From Siphlonurus alternatus (Eukaryota > Arthropoda > Insecta > Ephemeroptera > Siphlonuridae): 64,000 nt of DNA. Shown in pieces: positions 42,374 through 63,435 of the stretch. Within the stretch, counting starts at the first letter, position 1; each line of letters starts with the position of its first letter. The position numbers and the translations under genes are program-made. Below the pieces are notes generated by a model that worked only from the letters and a program-made list of their open reading frames with translations, made no database searches and was not told the DNA's origin. The DNA lies in contig OX463778.1 in NCBI GenBank assembly GCA_949825025.1, positions 26,345,551 through 26,409,550 of the forward strand. The letters are read 5' to 3'.

Positions 42374-43666
42374 TTTATTTTCTTAACATTACCTATAATA
42401 ATAATAATAATTAATAATTATATTATATCAAAAAAGAGAACATTTGACTTTGCTGCTGATTTAACAATAAAAAAAAAAGAAAAAAAAAACATGCAGAAAA
42501 TATTCATATTATTCCTGTGGAAATCACAGCTGATTTGTTGTTGACAAGTTAATTTACAGGGAAGGAGGGGAAGAAAATATGTACATGATTACGCTGATAA
42601 CAATTACGATGACCACTTTGGGCTTTGTACTTCTTGTCAAGTTATTCTTGGCAGTGATGATGTCTTGCTCGTGACACGCAGTTGTCTTGTTCAGGAGAGA
42701 GGTATAGCTGCGGCTAACAAGTTGTCTGCAACCGTGACCAACAGCCAGACGCAATTTTGTTTTTTGTTCAGGAACAGACGGTAGCTACAGCTGAAGAGTT
42801 GTTTGCCAGACCGCTAGATGCATAACAAAATCAAGAGAACTAATGGGGGATACCAGGAGCCTCGACTCTGTAAAGGGCAAGACCGACGAAGTGTTTTGGT
42901 AACAACTCTTAGATTGTGGGATAGCTAGGGAGAGGGCTGGGATCTTCTTCATCTTGAACCTTGAAAATAGCCTGCCTGTCCCCACACACAATCAACTAAC
43001 GAAAAAGGGAGGTCCATGAAAATAGCCCTAAATAATATCTTCTTTTCTATATGGAGACAAGGTGCATTTGTATGAATGTGTGAAGCTATGTAGAGGGCAG
43101 ATTACTGCAAATTGGTTAGTTGAGAAATAAGGATAAATTTTCTGGTCAGGATCTTGTAGGTGGGAATTTTGTATCAATAAAACTGATGCCAATAAAATTT
43201 GTTTTTGTTTTTTTCATGAAGTTCTTTTCGAAATGAGTGTTTTGGGGAATGATCAGTTATTGTGGAAGAAGGGAGATTGGATATGGATAGTATTTTTGGT
43301 CACACAAATCTTTAGGCATCAGGTGTTACTTCGTAGAAACCTCCTCTGGAACGCTGGCTGCATACAAGACTGAAATAAAGAGATGAAGGCCGATTCTTCT
43401 TACACTGGCAGCTGCCATGGACGGACAGCAATTATTAAGGACGAGTATTCCTGAAAGGTACAGTAGATTTTCTTCTAAAACTAGTTATATTTCATGTAGA
43501 TAGATTAATGAGGTGATGATATCTTCAATATTGCTTATATATATATTTTGTCAAAAAATAAAATTGGATGATTATATTGACATCAATTGCTTGTTTTGAA
43601 AGTTGAGAGGCTTGCTAGCAAGGGAAGACATGGACCTCCTGTTAGAGAAAGGTGTGGGTAGGGAGT
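42374..43666 (-). other. Probable LENG8 3' UTR and downstream DNA
   Basis: About 1.3 kb after the LENG8 stop, richer in G+C than the DNA to its left (42560-43450). There is no ORF with family features on either strand. TTTATT at 42374-42379 (AATAAA on the minus strand) is the first good signal past the stop, so a long 3' UTR is possible. Two imperfect direct repeats of about 45 bp begin TTGTTCAGGA near 42690 and 42767. Confidence 0.4.
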
Positions 43667-53383
<9,717 letters not shown>

Positions 53384-53534
53384 TGTGGCCTGTAAAAAGA
53401 AATTATTGGATGCATAATGAAAACCAATGCAAACAGCCATCTTGTCTGTCATGTCAAGCAAGAAGCAACACTAGGGAGCAGTTTAAAAAACATTTTCTAC
53501 GCATTTTTAAAAAGTGAATACACAATTTTCTTAC

Positions 53535-53640
53535 CGACTTTGAAAGATTAAAACACGACGAATCAGAATTTTACAATTTTTTGTCTATCTATTATTAATA
53601 TGTAAAGAAATTCGTCGAAAATAAATGACAAAAAAAACGA
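53535..53640 (-). other. LENG8: Probable 5' UTR exon of LENG8
   Basis: On the minus strand, TTTCAAAGTCG ends at 53535 and is followed by GTAAGAAA, a good donor. The first coding exon opens at an acceptor at 53389, so a short intron (53390-53534) would join them. The upstream end of this exon is a guess. Confidence 0.45.
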
Positions 53641-56573
53641 CCATTGAGAACGCAAAAAACAGATGAATGTTGTTTAAAATTAAGATCGATTATTTCCGTT
53701 ATTTCGATTGTCGAGCTGTTGCGCGGCAATTTCATCGTTATTTTTAACTTTTTTTTTTATAGACAAAACGCAGACATCAGTATACTTTAGAGACCCTGCA
53801 GATGAGTGCAGATATGATATAATACATCTATATACTACAGAAGTCTACAGAGACCGACCCTTAGGCATGCAGGGTTATTCTCCTAGGTAATTGTCAATTG
53901 TTAATTCTCTTATTATAGATATGATGCCTGAATAGAATAGGATCTCTGAGATCAAAAATGTTATCTGAGACAGACTGAGACGTGTACGTACTTTATAATA
54001 TTATATAAGTTATACTCTTATATCATACTGTGGTAAATCATGGTCTCTTTATAGACGTAAAACTATATATGTATATTATAATATAGATAACTCTTGAATA
54101 GATCAATCTGTTTACTGCATGTTTTATGCATTTATTGCATGGTTTAATGTTAATCTAATGTAATTTTAATATATTAGAATATATTTTATATATTATAAAA
54201 TTATTATAATTATATGATATATTTATAATTTGCAAATTTAATTTACACTAGAATTTTTAGACTAGCTACTAGAAACTGGAAATAATTATATAGTAATTTA
54301 TAATATATAAAAGACGCGGATATCTTTCATAGCTTTTGAGACATAATATATACATAATGTATATATCTATATATTATTAGCAGTTCAATTTATATTTATT
54401 CTATTTTTTCTATTATTTATTTATTTTCTATTTATTATACTTTATTCACTCAATTGTACACAATATAAAAAATATATAATGGAGTACCGACCTCAAATTT
54501 TTTTATTACATGCAGAAATGGATAGAGGGTGCAAAATTATGCTACTCTGAATTTTTTCAGATTTTTCTGAGACCGGGAAGTATTTTTAAAAAATTATTGA
54601 AAGTCCTTTTTATGACGTCACGAGGCGCCTCTCCTTAAGAAAAGAATAGGACATAAACGCCCGTGACGTCATAAAACGGACTTTCTATAATTTTTTAAAA
54701 ATAGTTCTGAGTCTCAAAAAAATCTGAAAAAATTCAGAGTAGCATATTTTTGCACCCTCTATCCATTTCTGCAATAAAAAAATTTTGAGGTCGGTACTCC
54801 ATTAAAAAGTACAAATAATTTAACTTCATATTAAAAAAAATATGAACTTTTCACTGCATGTCTTTCTTTGACCTTTCTGCAATGAGAATAACAAACGTTG
54901 AAAGTTTTAAAAGCTATTTATATGCTATTATAATTAATATAATAGCTTCATTCAAATTTGTTTTCCTCATTCTTATAATATTTTAGTACGTATGAATTGA
55001 CACTGAAACCTTTATATATATAAGCGCTTACATTGACAGTATTTTAATAGGACCATGCGGTTAAAAAATACATTTTAAATTCATATTTTTTTATTATTTT
55101 ACATAACTTGTTTTCAAAAATATTTTAAATTTAAAACGAACCACCATATATAACCTCCTTCTCCCCCCCCCCTTCCCCCTCTGCCCCATAAATTTTTACA
55201 TATATAATGTCTTGAGTCCTCTCTTTTTCAGCTGATATAATTTATATATTAATTTGTTTTGTTTTGCTACACTCCCCTTTGGTGGTAGTAAAGGGATTTT
55301 GCACTGACCCTTGGAACTTCCAAACCAACAATGTTTGTTGGTGTTAAAAAAAAAATGACACGGTCAAAAACAATTTACAGGGAGTATTTAAAATTTTAAA
55401 AAATATTAATATTGACAAATTGGGGAGTAGGAGTTTTGCAACCAGCAGTCTCGTTTATCTAGTTTTGAGAGGTATTGTAACTTTTAAAACCTATTGTATA
55501 ATGTTCTTTAAATTTACGTCATTTCATATTAAGTCGCTGTAACAAAAGGGAAATCTTACAAGAAAACGTTATTTTGCAAATAAATAAGTGATGCTTTAAT
55601 TGTATCATGTCAAATCTTTACACATGTGTCTCATATCGGCCAATATACGAGTAATAACATATTTATTATTAAAAATGTGTAGTTGTTTGAGATACATGTT
55701 TATAATCTGTGATGTAATTTTTTTATATAGAGAGACCATATAATATAAACTAGCTGTATCATATACTGTATAAATATTTATATTAAAATAAATTAAATAC
55801 TAAATGAGAAACAGTGATATAGGTTCTATAAATAATATACTGCACGTATTAATGTATATTAATTTTTATAGCCATATGTATTATGACTGTTAATTAATTT
55901 TTTTATGTTAGTTTTGTGTACTTAACAGAAAATACATTTGTATACAGTATATTATATAACATAAAAAGATATATAAGGTTGATTTGGATGATATTTATTT
56001 TTACGTGACATATTCTGACAGACATAACAGCGTAATCTATATGTTTTGTCTTCTTCAGCTACCTGATTCAGGTACACTTTACCTGACACCAGTGAATATA
56101 TAGGTACGGAAATCTTAATTAATTCTTTGCTGACACTGCGACTAAAAGAGCAGCTCTTAGACTGCTTACAATGGAGGGAAAGATACATTGGATATTGAAA
56201 CTATTATAACTCACAATATTGTGGCAATAACGTATAATTATTATATATAAAATTTTAAATTAAGTCCATTAAATGTCTGAACTCACCATCAGTATATAAA
56301 AAACATAATTATATATTAATTTAATTATAAATGTAAACTTGACTATATTTAATACAAAAAGAATAAAATAAAATTACGTCATTAATAAAATTTAAATGAT
56401 AAAATATAATAGTATATACATATTTTTATAGTTAGATAATCTATTAAATAATGTAAAACTAATTAGTCCGATGGAAATAAAATGAAATGGCTAATAAAAT
56501 ACGAAAATATTATTTAATATATTCTAAATATTATCACAGTCGAATTTAGTCAACAATAATTTCACTCTCATTC
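53641..56573. other. Intergenic region between LENG8 and the trypsin-like protease
   Basis: No gene seen. It should contain the LENG8 promoter at its left edge. It holds a group A palindrome (54480-54805) and otherwise A/T-rich DNA with a few C-rich or poly-A runs (CTCCCCCCCCCCTTCCCCCT near 55160). Confidence 0.6.
54480..54805. mobile_element. Palindromic element, group A copy 4
   Basis: 326 bp, ATGGAGTACCGACCTCAAAT to its mirror TTTGAGGTCGGTACTCCAT. Shares TGCAGAAATGGATAGAGGGT, TCAGATTTTTCTGAGACCGG and AAAAATTATTGAAAGTCC with the other group A copies. TGACGTCA is present once per arm. Confidence 0.87.
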
Positions 56574-56905
56574 TCTCTGTGTACTTTGGTTAGACGTCAC
56601 AGGCTGTGTGACTCGATCTTATAGTCAATGTGTGTGAGACGCGGGTGTACATCCGGGGCCAATTCTTTCTGCAGCCTTCTTTTTGTGTACTTTGGTGTAA
56701 TGTCACAGGCTGTGAAACTCAATCCCGTCAATGCAGATCGATGTAGTGCGAGACGTGGGTGTACTCCCAGGGCCGATTCTTTCTGCAGCCTTCTCCCTGT
56801 ATACTTTCGTGTGACGTTACAGGTTGTGTGACTCGATCCAGTCAATGTAATGCGAGACGCGGGTGTACACCCCGGGCCGATTCTTTTTGGCGCAGCCATC
56901 TCCCC
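56574..56905 (-). repeat. Tandem duplication of the last protease exon segment
   Basis: Three full units plus a partial one, with anchors (plus-strand GYGGGTGTAC) at 56859, 56755 and 56641, i.e. periods of 104 and 114 bp. The rightmost unit is the real 3' end of the trypsin-like CDS, including its stop at 56819-56817. The next two carry recognisable but altered versions of the C-terminal [17 protein letters not shown] region, plus the bases after the stop. They lie in the 3' UTR and are probably not translated. The second unit has about 10 extra bases. Confidence 0.85.
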
Positions 56906-58623
56906 AAGAAACAACTCCTGCCAGCACGAACTTATCTACAGGAAAAAAAAGAGCTCTTCAAACCCATGTAGATGACATTTACAATAGTATAACTATATAA
57001 CAGCTAGTATAATTAAGTTCATTAATTATTTAGTACAATTTTAACATAAAATTAGTCAACTACAAAGACTTATTACGCAAGATTAAATTTATTTTTAATA
57101 ACTCAGCAAAGTAAAATGTCTCACCGTCAATCTCGCAGGCCAGCGGTCCTCCTGAGTCACCTCCACATGCGTCGATGCCGCCCTCAAGCGGACCCGCACA
57201 CAACATGCTGTCCAGAATGGGCTGCTTGCGTCCCCCGTACAGCTCGGGACTGCGACAGCGGTCCAAAGGTACCAGCGGCACGGAGGCCGCACGCAGTACC
57301 AGTGACAAGCTGTCCTGATCGTCCGCTGCAAGTCAGAAAATTTTGTGAGTGAAGGTCCAGTAAATTTGAACAGTGTAATATATTTTATATTATACTAACG
57401 TTAAAAATGTTAGTGTTTTTTTAGCTAAAAAATTATTAAGTTACTGGTCATGCAGCAAAATAGGAAACTAATATTTATACTCTGTTAATTTTTAGTACAT
57501 CATTATGATACGCTGATTAAATAAGCTTGCAGTACACAATACACAGTACTCACCTTGCTGTGCTCCCCAGCCCGTCACGGTGCACCACGAGCCAGGGGGC
57601 GCTTCCTGCTCACGACTCGGCAGGCAGATGGCGCGGACATGTGAGTTGAACTGGATAGCGCGGCCGCGAGTGCCGGCCAGGTGACCGTAGCTCGCCGCGG
57701 CCTGGTCCTTGACGCGGATCAACGCAATGTCGTTGCTGTAGGGACCAGCTGTAATTAAGAAATAAAAGCTTTTTGTTGGTACGCAGCATGAATCCTATAC
57801 ATCAGTGTGATCGAGCGCATGTTCAATTCTTTATTTATTTATAATAATTATTCACATACAGAGAGAGAATTAATTAATAATAAACTGTACATCGGTACAC
57901 GATTTACATAATTTATGACGCTCTTGTGAAGTCTTAAATATTACTATAGCACCCACATGTATAATTTTGAATTCAAGGATTAATTTGTAATAACATCGCC
58001 TACTGAACTTAAAACAATGCGTTATTGTCTCATGTAATGCATTCTAAACTGTAATATGTTGCATGATGAAACAAACATTATGAAATTGTTTATGTATACA
58101 AAAAATAACAAGCATTATTTTTTTACTTTAAATGTAATCAAGTGTTATTTTTTTATATTGTATTCACTTAAGGTGTAATCAAGTAATACTTTAAGTTCAT
58201 GTTCATGTACGAATTGATGAAGATTCTCTTCTATAATAATGAGGTCGAGCGTGGCGCAGTGCATTGACCGGTTCTCGTTAGATCACCGAAGTCAGGCTAC
58301 GTCGAGCGTGGTTAGTACTTGGATGGGTGACCGTTTCAAGTAAAAAATACGCTGCTCCCTCCCTGGGGTAAATTCATCTCGCTTTCCACCCAGTGCAGTG
58401 ATGCACTTGTGTGTGGTTCCCCAGGCTTTGGACATTGCTTTGGTCCACTGAGAAAAAGTAGAGGTGTCCGTCCTGACTGAGGTTTTCCACGGTTCCCTCA
58501 GTCTCACCTCAGCGAATGCTGGGACGCGTAAGCATGCAGGCCGTGGCCACTATCCGTTCCCTACCTTATCCCTACCCAGTACCCCGCCGCGAGCTGTGAG
58601 CTCTTAGGGGTGTATCCTTGTAA

Positions 58624-58702
<79 letters not shown>

Positions 58703-61700
58703 CTTTACGACGTCAATTATACTTAAAAATTGTTACGTTTCATAAACAAAAATTAGTGACGTATATAGATTATTGCTACATCTCAACATCTCATCTCTGT
58801 AGTGCAGTATTATACAGGGTGTTTACTTTGATTTGAACGTTTTAAAGTGATAATTAAGGAATGAAGTTCGATAGTAATATAGACATGTCATACATCAAAT
58901 TAAAGCTTACATTTTAACATTTTCAAAACTTGCATCATAAATTACATGTGCGGACTTGTCTTTTTTTGAGACGAAAAAGAAACAAAACTGAGCCGTTTTT
59001 TTGTTCAAATATCGGTGGTAACATGAAATTAACTGTTGAATCCTTCACTGGATTGCAAGGTTGGTGTGGGAGTGATATGTAATGCGTTTGGTCAATTTTC
59101 TTTAGATCACCAAAGTAAAGCAACACAAGACTGTTTTGTGGTTGGATGGGTGACGATTTAAACAAAAATTGCACTCCTCCCATCCAGGGGTAACGCTTTT
59201 TACCACAATGTGGTTTCTTTACGAATTTTAACCATTACATTTCTGTTTCTGGTTCATTGACAAAATTTGAATATGCATGTGGCGTTCATCCTGACAAGTT
59301 TCCAAGTTGCGATCAGTCACATTAAAATGCCATTTAATTTTAATTTCATGTTACCACCGATATTTGAACAAAAAAACAGCTCATTTTTGTTTCTTTTTCG
59401 TCTCAAAAACAGACAAGTCCGCACATGTAATTTATGATTCAAGTTTTGAAAATGTGAAAATGTAAGCTTTAATTTGATGTATGACATGTCTATATTACCA
59501 TCGAAATTCATTCCTTAATTATCACTTTAAAACGTTCAAATCAAAGTAAACACCCTGTATTATACATGATGGCATGTATAATAGTACTATTATATACTAT
59601 TATAATTTAGCAGTATTGCCACTGCCGTATGATGATTTACATAAAACATTAACTATAAACTGAACTAACTATAAGAGTCATGCATGCAAGATAAAAACTT
59701 TTTCAAAAAGAGTCTTTTTATTTTTTAAATTTAATTTAATTAATTATGATCGTGTGAATCACGGATAAAATACCCTTTGATAAAATACCCTCGGATATAA
59801 TACGCAGACAAAATACCCTAGGACAAAATACCCTTGGAAAAAATACCCTTGGACAATTAACCCTTGGACAATTTACCCACAGATAAAATACCCTCATACA
59901 AAATACCCTTGGACAAAATACCCTTAGACAAAATACCCTTGGACAAAATACCATCAGACAAAATACCCTTAGACGAAATACCCTTGGACAAAGTACCCTC
60001 GGATAAAATACCCATCACTTTGAGGTTGGGAAAAACTTCAGTTTCAATTCAGAGCGAGAAATTCACATTTTTGAAAATACTGGAATATTTCATTTGCAAT
60101 ACAAATGCAATAAACTAGCTCATTCAAAGAATAATCATCGTTTTGAATAATATATAATAGATATATGAATCTCAATTCCAAAACGCTTGGGTAAAAATGC
60201 ATGTCCCCACTATAGTTTTCAGTTCGTTCATATATAGCCGTCTCACTCAAATATCTTTTAATATACTATACACATCAATGCTCGTTTTTTCCTAACGGGG
60301 CCGGCTCCGTAGTCTGGTCTCTTTGTCAAAATTATATAACTAAAAGTTCGGTAAGAAAGAAGTATATGATTTTTTTCCCCGGTGTCTCAATGTTTTTTAG
60401 TCACTATGCATTAAGAAGTTATAAAGGCTTTTTAACACAACTAAATACTTTTTAAGATAATTTTATTATGTACCATGTGTACATGTAATTCTATATCTTC
60501 AAAAATATAAAATTTCTTCTCATCATTAAAAATGTGAATTAAATATAATTTTTTCTGGTAAATAATGATTCTGTACAATAAAATAACAAATACATAACTG
60601 AAATAGCAATACGTATTATATTCTTACTATCATGCTTTGTGCTGGTTGTTACTCGTGACAACATAAATTTTAAAACCATTATGAACATTTAATTTTATAG
60701 CTGGTTTCCATGAGTAAGTTTATAGAACATTCTACTGCAAAAAGCAATGTATCTCTTGTCGACCTTATAATGTAACATTATGTTAATACGTAAAAAATTG
60801 GGTGGGGAAGCAATGTTTTCTTCTATTCATGAGGTGACGATTTTTTATTCTTACTTTTTGTTTTGTTTTTGCTCTTTATTAAAAAATAATGAAAAAAATG
60901 CATTCATACATTCATTGTTAAATAATTATACCATAATAATTATGCGATGTTTTATTTAGTCTCCCCTGTTCATTTACATTTACTTATTCCCCCCCCCCCC
61001 CCCCAAGTCCTTTTTGCCTGGGTTGGCTCAAATTTATTGCACCAAAATTAACCTACATTAAGGGTAAGATAACACGAACAATCGATTGTTGTAGTCCCAT
61101 TTGATTAACATGTAAACCTTAGCAACCTCATAATGATTCTGAATGTTTTTTGAGAGACAGTTCTTGGCACCAAAAAAATATGGAAAAAATTTCAAAACCA
61201 TCGGACGATCCAATTTTTTAAAATTATTTTCTTAGTTTAGGTCTCCATGGGAAAGCCCTATACTAAAAATTTAAAAAATTCGTTTAAAAAAATTGGATCG
61301 TCCGATTGTTTTGAAATTTTTTCCATATTTTTTTGGTGCCAAAAACTGTCTCTCAAAAAAAAATTCAGAATTATTATGAGGTTGCCAAGATTTACATGTT
61401 AATCAAATGGGACTACAACAATCGATTCTTCGTGTTATCTTACCCTTAAAAAAATAACATGATAAATAATAAAATAATTAAAAGGTGCTAAATATTTAAT
61501 TATTATACTCTACAACTAAACGTATAAAAAAATAAATTATGCTGTGAAAGTATCATGCGCAGGATTCAGTGAAATTTATTTTACCTTTTTCATGGGCAAT
61601 TTGCAATAACATATTATAAATTATAGAAATTATAATCATAAATTTATGATTATAATTATTGGTACTGTTGAAACCCGAAATATCATATATTTTTAATTTT

Positions 61701-63435
61701 GGTTGGTTGGTTGGTTGGTATTTTGGGGCAATTGACACATTATATTTTTAATTTTATTATATCAATAGGAAACTTTTTATGCAACATGAAAATTATTGTA
61801 CCCTGTCCCTTTAATAATAATAATATTAATACTGTACTGTACAGTGTATATACAATACATGTGTGCAAAATGCTTGCATGATGTAGGTATAATTTTTATC
61901 ATTCTACGAAATACCTAAGATGCTATTATATATTATAATATATGGTAAATTGTCTGAGGGTATTCTGTCCAAGAGTATTTCGTCTAAGGGTATTTCGTCC
62001 GAGGGTATTTCGTCCAAGGGTATTTTGTCCATGGGTATTTTGTCTGAGGATATTTTATCTGAGGGTATTTTGTCCTAGGGTATTTTGTCCAAGGGTATTT
62101 TGTCCTAGGGTAAATTATCCAAGGGTATTTTGTCCTAGGGTAAATTGTCTGAGAGTATTTTGTCCTAGGGGATTTTGTCCAAGGGTATTTTGTCCTAGGG
62201 TTAATTGTCCAAGGGTATTTTTTCCTAGGGTAAATTATCCAAGGGTATTTTGTCCTAGGGTAAATTGTCTGAGGGTATTTTGTCTGGGTATTATATCTGA
62301 GGGTATTTTATCAAAGGGTATTTTCTCCGTTTACCTGATCGTGTACGTAGTTGAGACTACGGAGATATTCAATGAAGACTGACCTTGTCTAAAACTGGGG
62401 TGCAGGATGATGGACTCCGCTCGGAAGGTCTGCTCGTGAGGGTCTGGTCTGTTTCTGCGGTGCTGGCCCGTGGCGACTCTCAGCAGACTCACTTGGACGT
62501 CTGAGATGCAGTGGGCCGCTGTAAGTACCAGCAGCGAGCCGATCACCGCGCCGCCGCACCGGTGCTCGAACTGTCCTTTGTCCGGCCGCCACACCAGCAG
62601 CTCCACCTGTGAGCACCAGTGACGTCATCAGCATGTGTAAATATAGACCTATGTACGAGAACCCTGATTATATTACTTGGACTAAAATGTCAATTATAGC
62701 TCAAAAAGGAAAAAGAAGTATTTATTTATAATATTCAAGGTTCTTAAACAGGCCCATATCCTGTAGTTTAATATTTAACAATAGGTAATAATAATAATAA
62801 TAAATTGATTCAATAAAAAAGTGCAAAAACAAACAAACTGGATTCTTATATTTTGTTAGAGAAAGTGATACAAGAAAGCTTCATTTTACTCGTAACCAAT
62901 TATTCATTTTTTGCTTGAATTATCTTGAACATACTTGAATTATATACTGCAGGAAATACTAAGAGCACAGAAAGGAGAAGGAAAACAAAAGGAGTTTTCT
63001 AACAGATTGTCTTTTATCAGCAAAACTTTTAAAATTTACAATTGAACTGTCAATTTATTGAATTTTACAGATAATTTCAGAGTTTTAGCTAAAATCGACG
63101 CAATTAATACTGCATTTAAGTGACGATCTGGAGAATGACTTTTTAATTGCAATCAATCAATGTACACTCACCTGCCAAGGGTAGGCACCGTAGGGGGAGA
63201 CTGCGCCGTTGATTATCTTCGCTGTGGCCACGCCCGATCGCGGCGGAGAGAAGTACACCCCGCGGGTCCCGCATGCGTCTCGGGGGGTCGCCTGGGGCAC
63301 GATGGCAGGGTGCTGCGAGGACACCACCGAGGGGAACTTGGGAAAACCGCCGCTACGTCGCTCGCGACGACCAGCCATAACGTCAGCGGAGAACGAAATG
63401 CAAGAGAAGGTGATGATCCACCTGGAGAACTCCAT
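56817..63435 (-). CDS. Secreted trypsin-like serine protease (zymogen)
   Basis: Five coding exons join in phase: 63435-63172, 62606-62384, 57748-57554, 57325-57125 and 56935-56817, coding 333 aa. The N-terminus ([20 protein letters not shown]) is a plausible signal peptide. A short prodomain has Cys55 and probably stays linked to the catalytic domain. Activation would cut after Lys73, before IINGA. The triad is complete: His120 in TAAHC, Asp169 in NDIAL, Ser285 in GDSGGP. Asp279, six residues before the Ser, predicts Arg/Lys specificity. CTVTGWG and VVSWGDGC are also present. No CLIP or other regulatory domain is visible, so its cascade is unknown. The ATG lies 7 bp past an acceptor, so a UTR exon upstream is likely. 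Intron 2 is 4.6 kb and full of repeats. The protease class is secure, the exact orthologue is not. Confidence 0.93.
58241..58625 (+). mobile_element. 5S-rRNA-derived SINE (SINE3 type)
   Basis: The head matches arthropod 5S rRNA as I remember it: CCGGTTCTCGTTAGATCACC, then GAAGTCAGGCTACGTCGAGC and GTGGTTAGTACTTGGATGGG (the internal promoter C-box region). The body (CTGAGGTTTTCCACGGTTCC, AATGCTGGGACG, GGCCGTGGCC) resembles the tail of other arthropod SINEs, and it ends in a (TA)n tract at 58624-58700. Starts near GAGGTCGAGCGTGGCGCAG. About 385 bp, in intron 2 of the trypsin-like protease, opposite in orientation to the gene. Confidence 0.82.
58624..58700. repeat. (TA)n tract at SINE 3' end
   Basis: About 38 TA units directly after the SINE body; possibly the SINE's own tail. 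Confidence 0.95.
58815..59557. mobile_element. 743-bp palindromic element with CAGGGTGT ends and a nested SINE
   Basis: Ends CAGGGTGTTTACTTTGATTT and AAATCAAAGTAAACACCCTG are mirrored and sit between TA dinucleotides (and longer TATTATA on both sides), as in mariner-type elements. Arms of about 220 bp (58815-59035 and 59330-59557) are near-identical. The centre is not palindromic and is a decayed SINE copy (59040-59320). No ORF of transposase type. Confidence 0.82.
59040..59320 (+). mobile_element. Decayed 5S-type SINE nested in a palindrome
   Basis: GATCACCAAAGTAAAGCAAC, GGTTGGATGGGTGACGATTT and CATCCAGGGGTAACGCTTTT align in order with the intact SINE at 58241-58625, and later words (CATCCTGACAAGTTTCCA) also match. 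It is more diverged than the neighbouring copy and fills the loop of the 58815-59557 palindrome. Confidence 0.65.
59758..60014. repeat. 15-bp minisatellite (ACAAAATACCCTTGG)n, forward orientation
   Basis: About 17 copies of a 15-bp unit, ACAAAATACCCTTGG, with variants (ATAAAATACCCTCGG, ACAATTTACCCAC). Open frames through it (DKIPL repeats and PRVFC repeats) come from the 15-bp period and are not genes. Lies in intron 2 of the trypsin-like protease. Confidence 0.93.
60989..61004. repeat. Poly-C run
   Basis: Sixteen consecutive C on the plus strand; G-run on the transcribed-protease sense strand. Confidence 0.95.
61058..61449. mobile_element. TTAA-bounded palindrome, group B copy 3
   Basis: 392 bp, TTAAGGGTAAGATAACACGA to CGTGTTATCTTACCCTTAA. 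Best-preserved group B copy. Interior ATTTGATTAACATGTAAACC, TCTCAAAAAA and GTCTCCATGGGAAAGCCC are mirrored or central. Lies between the two opposed minisatellites in intron 2 of the trypsin-like protease. Confidence 0.9.
61943..62330. repeat. 15-bp minisatellite, reverse orientation
   Basis: About 25 copies of the complement of the 59758 unit (CCAAGGGTATTTTGT), again with variants that read TAAATT instead of TATTTT. It ends 54 bp before the exon 2 donor of the trypsin-like protease. Confidence 0.93.

Noticed and set aside
56597..56914. 105-codon minus frame across the protease 3' end
   Set aside because: It is a shifted frame through tandem copies of the terminal exon; the true frame gives WGDGC...[11 protein letters not shown] and stops at 56817.
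61942..62382. 146-codon frame made of PRVFC repeats
   Set aside because: Produced by a 15-bp minisatellite in an intron; the opposite frame and the 59758 array give the same kind of artefact.
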